NCBI GenBank assembly: GCA_902797435.1
Contig: CADBSV010000044.1
Location: 62,001 to 126,000 of the forward strand
DNA: 64,000 nucleotides
Origin: an uncultured Bacteroidia bacterium
GTDB taxonomy: Bacteria; Bacteroidota; Bacteroidia; Bacteroidales; UBA932
Direction of reading: 5' to 3'
Both the position numbers and the translations under genes were made by a program. Below the pieces are notes generated by a model, which did no database searches, was not told the DNA's origin, and was given only the letters and a program-made list of their open reading frames with translations. Numbering within the stretch: position 1 is the first letter of the stretch; each line of letters starts with the position of its first letter. Below are positions 17,751 through 26,245 of the stretch, piece after piece.

Positions 17751-19667
17751 ATGGCAAAACCTACAATCATCGATTTCGTAGAGAAGTACTCTAAGAAATA
17801 CGCCGACAAGACCTATCTCCGCGAGAAGGTGAATAGCGTTTGGACAGAAACAACCTTCAAGCAGACCCGTGACGAGGGCCGCATACTGGCAGCAGGATTC
17901 ATGGCCTTGGGCCTCGAAAAAGGCGAACGGGTTTCGCTCCTCGCAGAGGCGCGCAACCTGTGGGTGATGACCGAACTCGGCATCCTGTATGCCGGCGGCG
18001 TAAACGTCCCCCTTTCTTACAAGCTTGAATCCGATACCGATCTTTCTTTCCGTATCAACCACTCCGATTCAGTGTTCGTCGCGGCATCTGAAAACGAGCT
18101 CCCCAAGATACGCCGTATCAAAAACGACTGCAAGTCGGTCCGCAAGGTTATCGTGCTCGACGACATTCCCCTTGAAGAGGGCGAAATGCATATCAGCGAA
18201 CTTCACGACATGGGCGTGGAATTCCTTAAGGAACACGGGGACGAACTCGAGAAGCGCATAGCCTCCATAAAGCCCGACGACTACGCCAACATTTCCTACA
18301 CTTCCGGCACAACCGCCGATCCGAAGGGTATCCTCCTGACACACCGCAACTATACGGCCAATGTCGAGCAGGGCTCTTCCGTCATCAACGTTGACGAGGG
18401 AGCGAAGATGCTCATCATCCTTCCGCTCGACCACTGCTTCGCGCATGTGGCCGGTTTCTACACCATGATGATGTACGGCGGCAGCATCGCCACCGTTCCC
18501 GTGGGAAAGACCCAGCTTGCAACCCTGCGCAACGTTCCCGGTGCAATCAAGGACGTCAAGCCCAATGTGATGCTGAGCGTTCCCGCCCTGTCGCGTACTT
18601 TCAAGAAGAACATCGAAGCCGGAGTCAAGGCAAAGGGCCCCAAGGTGGAGAAACTCTTCAACTTTGCAGTGAACCTCGCAATAGGTTACAATCAGGAATA
18701 CTACAATGCCGGCAAGCCCTGGTGGAAGCATTTCTGGAAGAAGCCCCTCATCAACTTCTTCGACAAGAAGCTCTTCGCCACCATTCGCGAATCCGCTTTC
18801 GGCGGGGAGATGAAGTTCTTCGTGGGCGGCGGCGCCCTTCTGGACATCGAACTCCAGAAGTGGTATAATGCCATCGGAGTTCCTGTATTCCAGGGATACG
18901 GCCTCAGCGAGGCAACCCCGATTATCTGCGCCAACAGCGTAGGACACGCCATCTTCGGAAGTTCCGGCCGTACGGTCGTTCCGATGGATATCAAGATCTG
19001 CGACGAAGAGCACAACGAACTTCCCGACGGGCAGACCGGTGAAATCGTCATCCGCGGCGAAAACGTCATGGCCGGCTATTGGAAGAATCCCGAGGCTACC
19101 GCCAGCACCGTTGTTGACGGATGGCTCTATACCGGCGACCGCGGCTACCTTTATCCGAAGGATCGCCGTTACCTCTATGTTACCGGCCGCTTCAAGAGCC
19201 TGCTCATCGCAGCCGACGGAGACAAGTACTCTCCGGAAGGCTATGAAGATAACCTCACCAGCGTCACCAAATTCGTTAACCAGGTTATCATTCACAACAA
19301 CCAGAATCCATACACAATTGCGCTCATAGTTCCCAACAGGGATCTTTGCAAAGAGTGGCTCAAGAAGGAGCATCCCGAACTCGATCCGGCTTCCGAAGAC
19401 GGCAAGAAGGCAATGCTCCAGAAGATTTGGGACGAGATGAACACCTACCGCAAGGGAGGAAAGCACGAGGGCATGTTCCCCGAAAAATGGCTTCCCACCG
19501 CATTGGTGGTTTGTCCGGAAGCCTGGACGGAACAGAACGGCCTTGTGAACTCCACGATGAAGATAGTCCGCGGCAAGGTGGAGAAGGCCTATGCAGACCG
19601 TATCGAGTATGCATACACCGCAGACGGGCGCAACCTCTTCAACGAGAAGAACATGGCTTCCATCTAA
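17751..19667 (+). CDS. AMP-dependent long-chain acyl-CoA synthetase
   Basis: The 638-residue protein is an adenylate-forming enzyme that activates fatty acids with ATP and CoA. The P-loop SYTSGTTADPKGILLTHRN is near residue 180, followed by GYGLSEATPII (A5 motif), the YTGDRGYL A7 segment and the GRFKSLLIAADGDKYSP hinge, where long-chain enzymes usually have the K(L/S)xxGE-like region. It lacks membrane helices and is probably peripheral to the inner membrane. Fatty acid chain length is not readable from sequence. The neighbouring sugar permease starts 29 bases later. Confidence 0.92.
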   Translation: MAKPTIIDFVEKYSKKYADKTYLREKVNSVWTETTFKQTRDEGRILAAGFMALGLEKGERVSLLAEARNLWVMTELGILYAGGVNVPLSYKLESDTDLSFRINHSDSVFVAASENELPKIRRIKNDCKSVRKVIVLDDIPLEEGEMHISELHDMGVEFLKEHGDELEKRIASIKPDDYANISYTSGTTADPKGILLTHRNYTANVEQGSSVINVDEGAKMLIILPLDHCFAHVAGFYTMMMYGGSIATVPVGKTQLATLRNVPGAIKDVKPNVMLSVPALSRTFKKNIEAGVKAKGPKVEKLFNFAVNLAIGYNQEYYNAGKPWWKHFWKKPLINFFDKKLFATIRESAFGGEMKFFVGGGALLDIELQKWYNAIGVPVFQGYGLSEATPIICANSVGHAIFGSSGRTVVPMDIKICDEEHNELPDGQTGEIVIRGENVMAGYWKNPEATASTVVDGWLYTGDRGYLYPKDRRYLYVTGRFKSLLIAADGDKYSPEGYEDNLTSVTKFVNQVIIHNNQNPYTIALIVPNRDLCKEWLKKEHPELDPASEDGKKAMLQKIWDEMNTYRKGGKHEGMFPEKWLPTALVVCPEAWTEQNGLVNSTMKIVRGKVEKAYADRIEYAYTADGRNLFNEKNMASI

Positions 19668-19696
19668 CAGACAACTGAAACTAAAAAACTGATAAA

Positions 19697-20962
19697 ATGG
19701 CAAACAAGAAAAGCAATGTTGCGGCAATTGCAATCATGTACTTCCTGTTCTTCATGATTGCATTTGTGACAGGCCTGCAGAATCCTATGGGAATCATTGC
19801 CAAGGCGCAGTTCGGCGCTTCCAACGCAATGTCCCAGCTGGGTAACCTCATGAACTTCATAGCCTATGCCTTCCTTGGCATACCTGCCGGTCTCTTCCTC
19901 AAGAAGAGGGGCTACAAGGTTTCATCCCTCACCGCTGTCGGAATAGGATTCACAGGTGTCCTGGTATCCTTCCTCTCCGGCGTGCTGGGCAACTATTGGA
20001 TTTACCTCCTCGGCGCCCTCATTTCCGGATTCTCGATGTGCATGCTCAACACCATCGTCAACCCGATGCTCAACACCCTCGGCGGCGGCGGAAACAAGGG
20101 CAACCAGCTCATCCAGTTCGGCGGCAGCTGCAACTCCATCGGTGCTACCATCGTTCCCTGGTTCTGCGGAATCCTCATCGGAAACGTTACCGAAAGCACG
20201 AAGATTGCAGACGTCAATCCTGCCCTCTACGTAGCAATGGGCGTATTTGCACTCGCATTCATAATCATCCTCTTCTCCGAGATTCCCGAACCCGAACTCG
20301 AGGCCGCCAAGGCCGCAGGGCAGAAGGTTGAGGAAGAAGGCACCCTGGCTCTTGTGGGCGGCGCTTTCAAGCACCGCAACCTCGTGCTCGGCATCATCGC
20401 CATCTTCGTTTATATCGGAGTTGAAGTCGGTATCCCCAATATCGCCAACCTCTACATGACATCCCCCCTTGCTGAGGGAGGCCTCGGCCTCGCCGCCGGC
20501 GTGGCAGGCACCTTCGTAGGAGCTTACTGGTTCCTGATGCTCGTGGGACGCCTTGTCGGCGGAGTCATCGGCGCCAAGGTGAGCAGCCGTTCCATGGTTA
20601 CCACCGTCAGCCTCGTCGGCATAGTATTCCTGCTGCTTGCGATTTTCCTCCCCAGCACCCTTACCGTTACCATGTTCAAGTCGGCAGTGCCCGTGAGCAT
20701 CCTCTTCATGGTTCTCTGCGGCCTGTGCACTTCCATCATGTGGGGTGCGATATTCAACCTCTCCGTTGAAGGCCTCGGCAAGTACACCACCATCGCATCC
20801 GGCATATTCATGACCATGGTCTTCGGCGGCGGTGTCCTTCCCGTAGTGCAGGGCGCGGTAGCCGACGCGATGGGCTTCATCAACAGCTACTGGCTCATCA
20901 TCATCTATCTGGTGTACATCTGCTGGTTCGCGCTGTTCGGATCCAGGGTCAAGAAAGCATAA
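19697..20962 (+). CDS. MFS sugar permease (FHS/FucP-like family)
   Basis: The 421-residue membrane protein has about twelve hydrophobic helices with a central cytoplasmic loop (IPEPELEAAKAAGQKVEEEG). The first helix and QNPMG region, and the CMLNTIVNPMLNTLGGG segment on helix 4, follow the fucose/glucose-galactose/H+ symporter pattern seen in Bacteroidales (FucP, GluP, NagP). The next gene, 6 bases downstream, is a ROK sugar kinase, so the pair probably imports and phosphorylates a hexose such as glucose or an N-acetylhexosamine. The precise sugar is an inference from context. Confidence 0.88.
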   Translation: MANKKSNVAAIAIMYFLFFMIAFVTGLQNPMGIIAKAQFGASNAMSQLGNLMNFIAYAFLGIPAGLFLKKRGYKVSSLTAVGIGFTGVLVSFLSGVLGNYWIYLLGALISGFSMCMLNTIVNPMLNTLGGGGNKGNQLIQFGGSCNSIGATIVPWFCGILIGNVTESTKIADVNPALYVAMGVFALAFIIILFSEIPEPELEAAKAAGQKVEEEGTLALVGGAFKHRNLVLGIIAIFVYIGVEVGIPNIANLYMTSPLAEGGLGLAAGVAGTFVGAYWFLMLVGRLVGGVIGAKVSSRSMVTTVSLVGIVFLLLAIFLPSTLTVTMFKSAVPVSILFMVLCGLCTSIMWGAIFNLSVEGLGKYTTIASGIFMTMVFGGGVLPVVQGAVADAMGFINSYWLIIIYLVYICWFALFGSRVKKA

Positions 20963-20968
20963 GACATT

Positions 20969-21922
20969 ATGGCTAAAGATTTTGTAGTCGGAATCGATAT
21001 CGGCGGCCAGAGCGTCAAACTGGGTGTCGTGGATGCCCGCGGCGAAGTTCTCGCACAGAGCGTCATCAAGGCCAGCGCCAGCGACGATGCAAAGGTCGTA
21101 GTGAAGGAAATAGCCGACGCGGTACTCTCCCTCGTGGCTCAGGCCGGAAAAAAGGACGAAATACGCGGTATAGGCGTGGGCGCCCCCAACGGCAACTATT
21201 ATACCGGGAGCATAGCCTTCGCCCCCAACCTTCCATGGGCGGCCCATGGCTCGGTTGACTTCGCTAAGATGCTGTCCGCCGAATGCGGAGGAATCCCCGT
21301 CACGCTCACCAACGACGCCAATGCGGCGGCAGTGGGCGAGATGGCCTACGGCGTGGCCAAGGGCATGAAGCATTTCATCATGATTACTCTCGGAACCGGT
21401 GTCGGCAGCGGTATCGTTATCGACGGGCAGGTCCTCTACGGTTCCGACGGCTTTGCCGGGGAGCTCGGACACACATGCGCCGTACGTCATAACGGCCGTC
21501 CCTGCGGCTGCGGCAAGACAGGCTGTCTCGAGGCGTACTGCTCGGCCATAGGCGTGGCCCGCACCGCCCGCGAGTGGCTTGACATGTCCGATGAACCAAG
21601 CGTCCTGCGCGAACTGCAGGAGATAAGCTCCAAAGACGTTTATCAGGCTGCCAAGGAAGGGGATGCCCTTGCCAAGCGCGTGTTCGACTTCACAGGCCGT
21701 ATCCTCGGAGAGAAGCTCGCCGACTTCGTGGAGTTCTCGGCCCCCGAGGCCATAGTTCTTTTCGGAGGCCTTGCAAGGGCCAGGGAATTCATCTATGAAC
21801 CCACCCTCAAGGCTCTCAACGAGAATGTCCTTCCTATATGGAGAGACAAGGTCCGGCTTCTTTTTTCACAGCTTAAGGAGTCCGATGCCGCAATACTCGG
21901 AGCATCGGCCCTTGCATGGTAA
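20969..21922 (+). CDS. ROK family sugar kinase (glucokinase-like)
   Basis: The 317-residue protein has the ROK ATP-binding start GIDIGGQSVKLGVVD, the catalytic Asp in LTNDANAAAVGE, the GELGH motif and the zinc-binding CGCGKTGCLE segment around residue 175. ROK kinases phosphorylate glucose or amino sugars at C6; without an N-terminal helix-turn-helix this is an enzyme rather than a NagC-type repressor. It is 6 bases downstream of the sugar permease gene and surely cotranscribed with it, which argues for phosphorylation of the imported sugar. The FKBP gene follows after 30 bases. Confidence 0.92.
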   Translation: MAKDFVVGIDIGGQSVKLGVVDARGEVLAQSVIKASASDDAKVVVKEIADAVLSLVAQAGKKDEIRGIGVGAPNGNYYTGSIAFAPNLPWAAHGSVDFAKMLSAECGGIPVTLTNDANAAAVGEMAYGVAKGMKHFIMITLGTGVGSGIVIDGQVLYGSDGFAGELGHTCAVRHNGRPCGCGKTGCLEAYCSAIGVARTAREWLDMSDEPSVLRELQEISSKDVYQAAKEGDALAKRVFDFTGRILGEKLADFVEFSAPEAIVLFGGLARAREFIYEPTLKALNENVLPIWRDKVRLLFSQLKESDAAILGASALAW

Positions 21923-21952
21923 CAACAGAAACTTTTTAAAACATCAATAACA

Positions 21953-22756
21953 ATGAAAAAGAATTTACTATTTGCAGCTCTCATCCTCGGCGTTTCCGCC
22001 CTTGCATGTCAGAACAAGACTGCGGCAGAACCCGCCGAAGGCGAAGAGGCTCCCGCCGCCCAGGAAGCAGTCGCCAAGACTGCAAGGGATTTCAAGGTCT
22101 CAAAGGCCACCAAGGATTCCGTCGCTTACCTCGTAGGTATCAACTTCGGCTCCTTCATCAAGGGTTATGATTTCGGCGAACTCAGCTATAGCCAGATCAA
22201 GAAGGGCATGAATGACTTCATCAAGGCGAAGGGCAACCCACGCGACCCCGAATTCGGCAAGCAGTTCAAGGTTGATCCCAACGAGATGAACCGCATCTTC
22301 AACGAGTACCTTGAGAACCGCCGCCAGGCAACTCTCCTTGCCAATAAGGAAGCCGGTGAGAAGTTCCTTGAGAAGAACCTCAAGAAGGAAGGCGTTGAAG
22401 TTACAGAGAGCGGACTCCAGTATCAGCTCATCGAGGCCGGCAGCGAGCTGGTCCCCGTGTCTGACAAGGATACCGTCTGGGTACGCTACAAGGGCACCCT
22501 TCTCGACGGAACCGTTTTCGACGAGGTTAAGCCCGAGGCCGACTCCGTACGTTTCACCCTCGACCGCGTAGTCAAGGGATGGACCGAAGGTCTGAAGTAT
22601 GTCGGTGAAGGCGGAAAGATCAAGCTCTTCGTTCCCGCAGAACTCGGTTACGGTGAGCGCGGTCCCCAGGGCATCGGCCCCAACCAGACCCTCATTTTCG
22701 ACATCGACGTCTGCAAGGTTGGCCTCTACAAGGAACCCGAAGCAGTTGCCGAATAA
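21953..22756 (+). CDS. FKBP-type peptidyl-prolyl isomerase lipoprotein
   Basis: The 267-residue protein starts with a type II signal peptide (lipobox SALAC, Cys19), an Ala/Glu-rich spacer, an FkpA-like helical dimerisation region (residues 45-145) and a C-terminal FKBP domain (VRYKGTLLDGTVFDE, then VVKGWTEGLKYVGEGGK and FVPAELGYGERG). It is expected on the periplasmic side as a proline isomerase and chaperone. The C-terminal tail after IDVCKVGLY is short. It is the last gene of the MFS-ROK-FKBP run and is followed by a strong terminator at 22799. Confidence 0.93.
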   Translation: MKKNLLFAALILGVSALACQNKTAAEPAEGEEAPAAQEAVAKTARDFKVSKATKDSVAYLVGINFGSFIKGYDFGELSYSQIKKGMNDFIKAKGNPRDPEFGKQFKVDPNEMNRIFNEYLENRRQATLLANKEAGEKFLEKNLKKEGVEVTESGLQYQLIEAGSELVPVSDKDTVWVRYKGTLLDGTVFDEVKPEADSVRFTLDRVVKGWTEGLKYVGEGGKIKLFVPAELGYGERGPQGIGPNQTLIFDIDVCKVGLYKEPEAVAE

Positions 22757-22798
22757 TGATTGACTTCGGCCGGTAGCAATTCCGGCTTAAAACGCACC

Positions 22799-22842
22799 GA
22801 GGTCGGCTAAAAATCGCTTTTTAGCCGGCCTCTTCTTTTTAT
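22799..22842 (+). terminator. Rho-independent terminator after the FKBP gene
   Basis: Two 15-base arms (22799-22813 and 22818-22832, GAGGTCGGCTAAAAA against its near-perfect complement, one G-T pair) enclose a 4-base loop and are followed by TTCTTTTT. The symmetrical A-rich and T-rich flanks could also stop transcripts from the opposite strand. Confidence 0.85.
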
Positions 22843-22856
22843 GGGCCATTTAGTTC

Positions 22857-22921
22857 CCTGCTCCCCGGACCCTCTCTGCGGGCCCTTCCGGGAGCAAAAC
22901 GGGGCTTTCTGCACCCCGAAC
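22857..22921. repeat. Solo copy of the 51/52-bp GC-rich repeat
   Basis: This 65-base stretch shares CTGCTCCCCGG, GCGGGCCCTTCCGGGAGC and TTTCTGCACCCCGAA with the array at 13346-13925. Like the array, it lies between two convergent gene ends. From 22922 to 22987 I see nothing further. Confidence 0.8.
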
Positions 22922-22987
22922 TCACCGGTCCTCCAAAAATGTCATTCCGGAGATAAGATAACTGCTGTCGTTGGCCGAGAATGCGGA

Positions 22988-23554
22988 TTATTCTTCGTAA
23001 ACGAGCTCTTCCTCTTCCTTGTCGGAATCCTCATCGTCTTCGTCCTCGTCTTCATCTTCGAAATCCTCATCGTCGTCATCTTCGACAATTCCCTTGAGGA
23101 TACTGCTGCCGGGAGCCGGAATGCTGCGGCGCTTGTCTTCCGGAAGATCCTCGAAGGCCACGTAGCCGTGCTCGAATTCGATGGGGAGGGGCCCCTTTGA
23201 TTCCTCCAGGGTGGGGGCGCTGACTTTCCGCTGGCTTTCGCCTTCGAAGGTGATGATTACGCTTTTCCTGGAAGCGACGTCGTAGAAGTACTCGAAACTG
23301 GTGATTCCGGCTTTTACGGTGTCTTCGATGCTTACTTCGTCAACAGCGCCCGAACCTATATTTATAAGGGCGTAACGGGCAAGCACTGCACCGCCGCCGT
23401 CAAAGGCCTTGAACAGGATCGGCTGGTCCTGCGGGAACTCCAGGTCGGAGCGGAGCTGCTTGTGAAAAGTGTACAGGGTGTTGGAGCCCGATACTGTATA
23501 GAGACGGAAAAAACCCTTGATTCCTTTCAGTGTGACGCGATAATTGTAAAACAT
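22988..23554 (-). CDS. pRiA4b ORF-3-like protein with acidic tail
   Basis: The 188-residue protein has the beta-rich core of the plasmid pRiA4b ORF-3 family (also found in IS1096-type elements): RVTLKGIKGFFRLY at the start, LYTFHKQL, and FEYFYDVASRKSVIITFE. The last 35 residues are almost entirely Asp and Glu, which is typical of Bacteroidales homologues and may be a nucleic-acid mimic or a protein-binding tail. Function is unknown. I chose the ATG at 23554 because a near-consensus promoter box (TATATTCG) lies 4 bases upstream; an in-frame ATG at 23572 is the alternative. It is divergent from the YigZ gene. Confidence 0.75.
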   Translation of the reverse strand: MFYNYRVTLKGIKGFFRLYTVSGSNTLYTFHKQLRSDLEFPQDQPILFKAFDGGGAVLARYALINIGSGAVDEVSIEDTVKAGITSFEYFYDVASRKSVIITFEGESQRKVSAPTLEESKGPLPIEFEHGYVAFEDLPEDKRRSIPAPGSSILKGIVEDDDDEDFEDEDEDEDDEDSDKEEEELVYEE

Positions 23555-23558
23555 ATTG

Positions 23559-23566
23559 CGAATATA
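23559..23566 (-). promoter_or_regulatory. Near-consensus promoter box for the pRiA4b-like gene
   Basis: TATATTCG on the minus strand, one mismatch to TAnnTTTG, 4 bases before the ATG at 23554. Confidence 0.4.
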
Positions 23567-23578
23567 ATTCATTTTTGC

Positions 23579-23586
23579 TAAATTTG
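23579..23586 (+). promoter_or_regulatory. TAnnTTTG promoter box for the YigZ gene
   Basis: TAAATTTG ends only 3 bases before the ATG at 23590, so the start codon should be at or next to the 5' end of the message; this rules out the in-frame TTG at 23575. Confidence 0.6.
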
Positions 23587-23589
23587 GTA

Positions 23590-24228
23590 ATGCAAGTGGC
23601 AGATAAGTTTATCAGCATTTCTGCGCCTTCGCAGGGCCTGTTCAAAGACAGGGGGAGCCGTTTTATAGCCTACGCATGGCCGGTCTCCTCCGAAGAAGAA
23701 GTGGCCCCTCTTCTCAAATCCCTTGAAAGTGAGCACCATGCCGCAAGGCACATCTGCTATGCATACCGCATTCCCAAGCCGCTACAGGCCCCGGACGGAA
23801 GCTGGAGATTGGAATCCCTGTGGCGTGCCAACGACAACGGAGAACCTTCCGGAACGGCAGGACGTCCCATTCTCGGGCAGATAGATTCCGCCGGTCTCAG
23901 CGGGGTTCTGGTGGCGGTGGTCCGTTATTTCGGGGGAGTGCTGCTCGGGGTGCCCGGGCTCATTAACGCCTATCGCACTGCGGCCGCCGACGCTCTGGGA
24001 AGTGCAGTAAAGACGGAGAAAACCCTTACCGAGCGCATTTGTTTCCGCTTTCCGTATCAGGACCAGCCAGAGGCGGAAAAGCTTGTTAAACATCCGGGAG
24101 TCACGGTTGTCTCGCGCGAATTTGCGCAGGACTGCCTCTTTACGGCAGATATTACCCTCGGTTTTTCCCCTGATTTCAAAAATTTGCTTTCAGCTAAAAA
24201 TTGGTTAACTTTAAAGAAAAATCAATAA
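23590..24228 (+). CDS. YigZ/IMPACT family protein
   Basis: The 212-residue protein has the UPF0029/IMPACT N-terminal domain (FIAYAWPVSSEEEV, HHAARHICYAYR, DNGEPSGTAGRPIL, VVRYFGGVLLG) and a shorter C-terminal ferredoxin-like domain. Homologues are YigZ in E. coli and eukaryotic IMPACT, which binds GCN1; the bacterial role is not settled, with links to translation or nucleotide binding. The motifs are intact. It is followed 13 bases later by serC. Confidence 0.88.
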   Translation: MQVADKFISISAPSQGLFKDRGSRFIAYAWPVSSEEEVAPLLKSLESEHHAARHICYAYRIPKPLQAPDGSWRLESLWRANDNGEPSGTAGRPILGQIDSAGLSGVLVAVVRYFGGVLLGVPGLINAYRTAAADALGSAVKTEKTLTERICFRFPYQDQPEAEKLVKHPGVTVVSREFAQDCLFTADITLGFSPDFKNLLSAKNWLTLKKNQ

Positions 24229-24241
24229 CTGTATTTAATCT

Positions 24242-25315
24242 ATGGACAAAGTTCATGTTTTCAATGCCGGTCCCTGCCTTCTTCCGCAGGTGGTTTACGA
24301 CAAGGCTGTAGAGGCCATCAAGGATTTCAAGGGAACGGGAGTGTCGCTGCTCTCAATCTCGCACCGCACAAAGGAGTGGGAGGCCACGATGGACGAAACC
24401 CGTGCTCTCTGGAAGGAACTCCTCCATATTCCCGATGATTATGAGACGGTGTTTCTCGGCGGCGGAGCGAGCCTGCAGTTCCTCTATGTGGCCATGAACT
24501 ATCTTGAGCACAAGGCTGCATATCTCGAGACAGGGGTGTGGGCGAAGAAGGCCCTCAAGGAAGCCCAGGGGCTCGGCAACGCTTATGCCATAGCATCTTC
24601 GGCCGACAGGAACTACTGCTACATCCCCAGGGGATACGAGATTCCCTCAGACATCGACTATCTCCATATCACCACCAACAACACCATTTACGGAACCGAA
24701 ATCAAGGAAGATATCGACTGCCCGGTGCCGCTTATCGCCGACATGTCTTCCGACATCCTGAGCCGTCCGGTAGATGTGAGCAAGTATGCGATGATTTACG
24801 GAGGAGCCCAGAAGAATGCCGGTCCTGCCGGCGTTGCCTTCGCCATCATCCGCAAGGACAGCCTCGGCAAGGTTTCCCGTTACCTTCCCACAATGCTCGA
24901 CTACCGCACCCATCTGGACAAGGGCAGCATGTTCAATACTCCGCCTGTCTTCAGCATCTATGTGATGAACGAGACCCTCAAATGGGTGAAGGCGATGGGA
25001 GGAGTCGATGCCATTCATGCCCTCGACGAAAAGAAGGCGGCCACCCTTTATGCCGAGATTGACCGCAATTCCCTTTTCCGCGGTACGGCCGACGCCAGGG
25101 ACCGCTCCATCATGAATATCTGCTTCGTGATGGCAGAAGGTCGTGAAGAGCTTGCCGACGAGTTCCTTGCCTTTGCCAAAGAGCGCCGTATCGTGGGCAT
25201 CAAGGGTCACCGCAGCGTAGGCGGATTCCGCGCCTCCACTTATAACGCATGCACACAGGAAGACGTCGAAGCCCTTGTGAAGGCCATGCAGGATTTCGAA
25301 AATCTGAAAAAATAA
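24242..25315 (+). CDS. serC: Phosphoserine aminotransferase
   Basis: SerC converts 3-phosphohydroxypyruvate and glutamate to phosphoserine and 2-oxoglutarate with PLP. The 357-residue protein starts [17 protein letters not shown], has [17 protein letters not shown] (phosphate binding) and the PLP lysine in [12 protein letters not shown] near residue 191, plus the C-terminal [15 protein letters not shown] substrate segment. It is directly followed by serA (6-base gap) and then DUF1015, so these form one operon. Confidence 0.96.
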   Translation: MDKVHVFNAGPCLLPQVVYDKAVEAIKDFKGTGVSLLSISHRTKEWEATMDETRALWKELLHIPDDYETVFLGGGASLQFLYVAMNYLEHKAAYLETGVWAKKALKEAQGLGNAYAIASSADRNYCYIPRGYEIPSDIDYLHITTNNTIYGTEIKEDIDCPVPLIADMSSDILSRPVDVSKYAMIYGGAQKNAGPAGVAFAIIRKDSLGKVSRYLPTMLDYRTHLDKGSMFNTPPVFSIYVMNETLKWVKAMGGVDAIHALDEKKAATLYAEIDRNSLFRGTADARDRSIMNICFVMAEGREELADEFLAFAKERRIVGIKGHRSVGGFRASTYNACTQEDVEALVKAMQDFENLKK

Positions 25316-25321
25316 ACTGCC

Positions 25322-26245
25322 ATGAAAGTACTCGTTGCTACCCAGAAACCTTTTGCCGCCGTTGCGGTGGAAGGAATCAAAAAGATCCTCACCGGGGCGG
25401 GACACAGTGTGGACGTGCTCGAAAAGTATGCCGGCCAGGACGATTTCGTGAAGGCCGTAGCCCCCTACGACGCCCTCATCATCCGTTCCGACAAAGTTAC
25501 TGCCGAGGTGATCGCCGCAGCCCCGAATCTCAAGATAGTGGTGCGGGCGGGAGCAGGTTTTGACAATGTCAATCTCGAAGCTGCAAGTGCCCGTAAGATT
25601 GTGGTGATGAACACGCCAGGGCAGAATTCCAATGCAGTGGCCGAGCTCGCCGTGGCCATGATGATTTTCATGGCGCGCACCCAGTTCACTCCGGCTACCG
25701 GGAGCGAAATCGAAGGAAAGACCCTTGGCATACAGGCTTTCGGAAACGTGGGACGCCTCGTGGGCGCCAAGGCAAAAGCCCTTGGCATGAAGGTCAAGGC
25801 CCTCGACCCCTTCCTTTCCGACGAGCAGATTGCAAAGGGCGGCGCAGAACCGGTGCACAGCCTGGACGAACTCTACTCCGGCAGCGATTATGTTTCCCTG
25901 CACATCCCGGCTCTGCCCTCTACGATAGGCAGCATTGGTTATGATCTCATCACCAAGATGCCCAAGGGTGCAACCCTCGTGAACACAGCCCGCAAGGAAG
26001 TCATCGACGAGGCCGGCCTCGAGAAGGCTCTCTCCGACAGGCCGGACCTCAAGTATGTAACCGACGTCGCTCCCGACAACCTTGCCTCCCTTCAGGAAAA
26101 GTTCGGCCTTCGCGTCTTCGCCACGCCCAAGAAAATGGGAGCCCAGACTTCAGAAGCCAACATTAACGCCGGGCTTGCCGCCGCAAGGCAGATAGCCGAC
26201 TATTTCGCAACAGGTAATACCCGTTTTCAGGTAAACAAATGGTAA
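25322..26245 (+). CDS. serA: D-3-phosphoglycerate dehydrogenase, short Lys type
   Basis: This 307-residue D-2-hydroxyacid dehydrogenase catalyses the first step of serine synthesis (3-phosphoglycerate to 3-phosphohydroxypyruvate with NAD). The nucleotide-binding GIQAFGNVGRLVGAKAK motif and the catalytic Arg in NTARKEVID are present. The usual catalytic His (TPHxG) is replaced by TPKKMGAQTSEAN, and the Glu usually found in the DVFxxEP segment is not evident (TDVAPDN). This matches the short, regulatory-domain-free type with Lys in place of His described for Entamoeba and Bacteroidales. No ACT domain is present. The stop overlaps the start of the DUF1015 gene by 7 bases. Confidence 0.9.
   Translation: MKVLVATQKPFAAVAVEGIKKILTGAGHSVDVLEKYAGQDDFVKAVAPYDALIIRSDKVTAEVIAAAPNLKIVVRAGAGFDNVNLEAASARKIVVMNTPGQNSNAVAELAVAMMIFMARTQFTPATGSEIEGKTLGIQAFGNVGRLVGAKAKALGMKVKALDPFLSDEQIAKGGAEPVHSLDELYSGSDYVSLHIPALPSTIGSIGYDLITKMPKGATLVNTARKEVIDEAGLEKALSDRPDLKYVTDVAPDNLASLQEKFGLRVFATPKKMGAQTSEANINAGLAAARQIADYFATGNTRFQVNKW

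Noticed and set aside
19922..21490. Long minus-strand frame of 522 codons opposite the MFS and ROK genes
   Set aside because: It is a shadow of two clear genes, with acidic/His-rich composition typical of antisense frames and no family motif.
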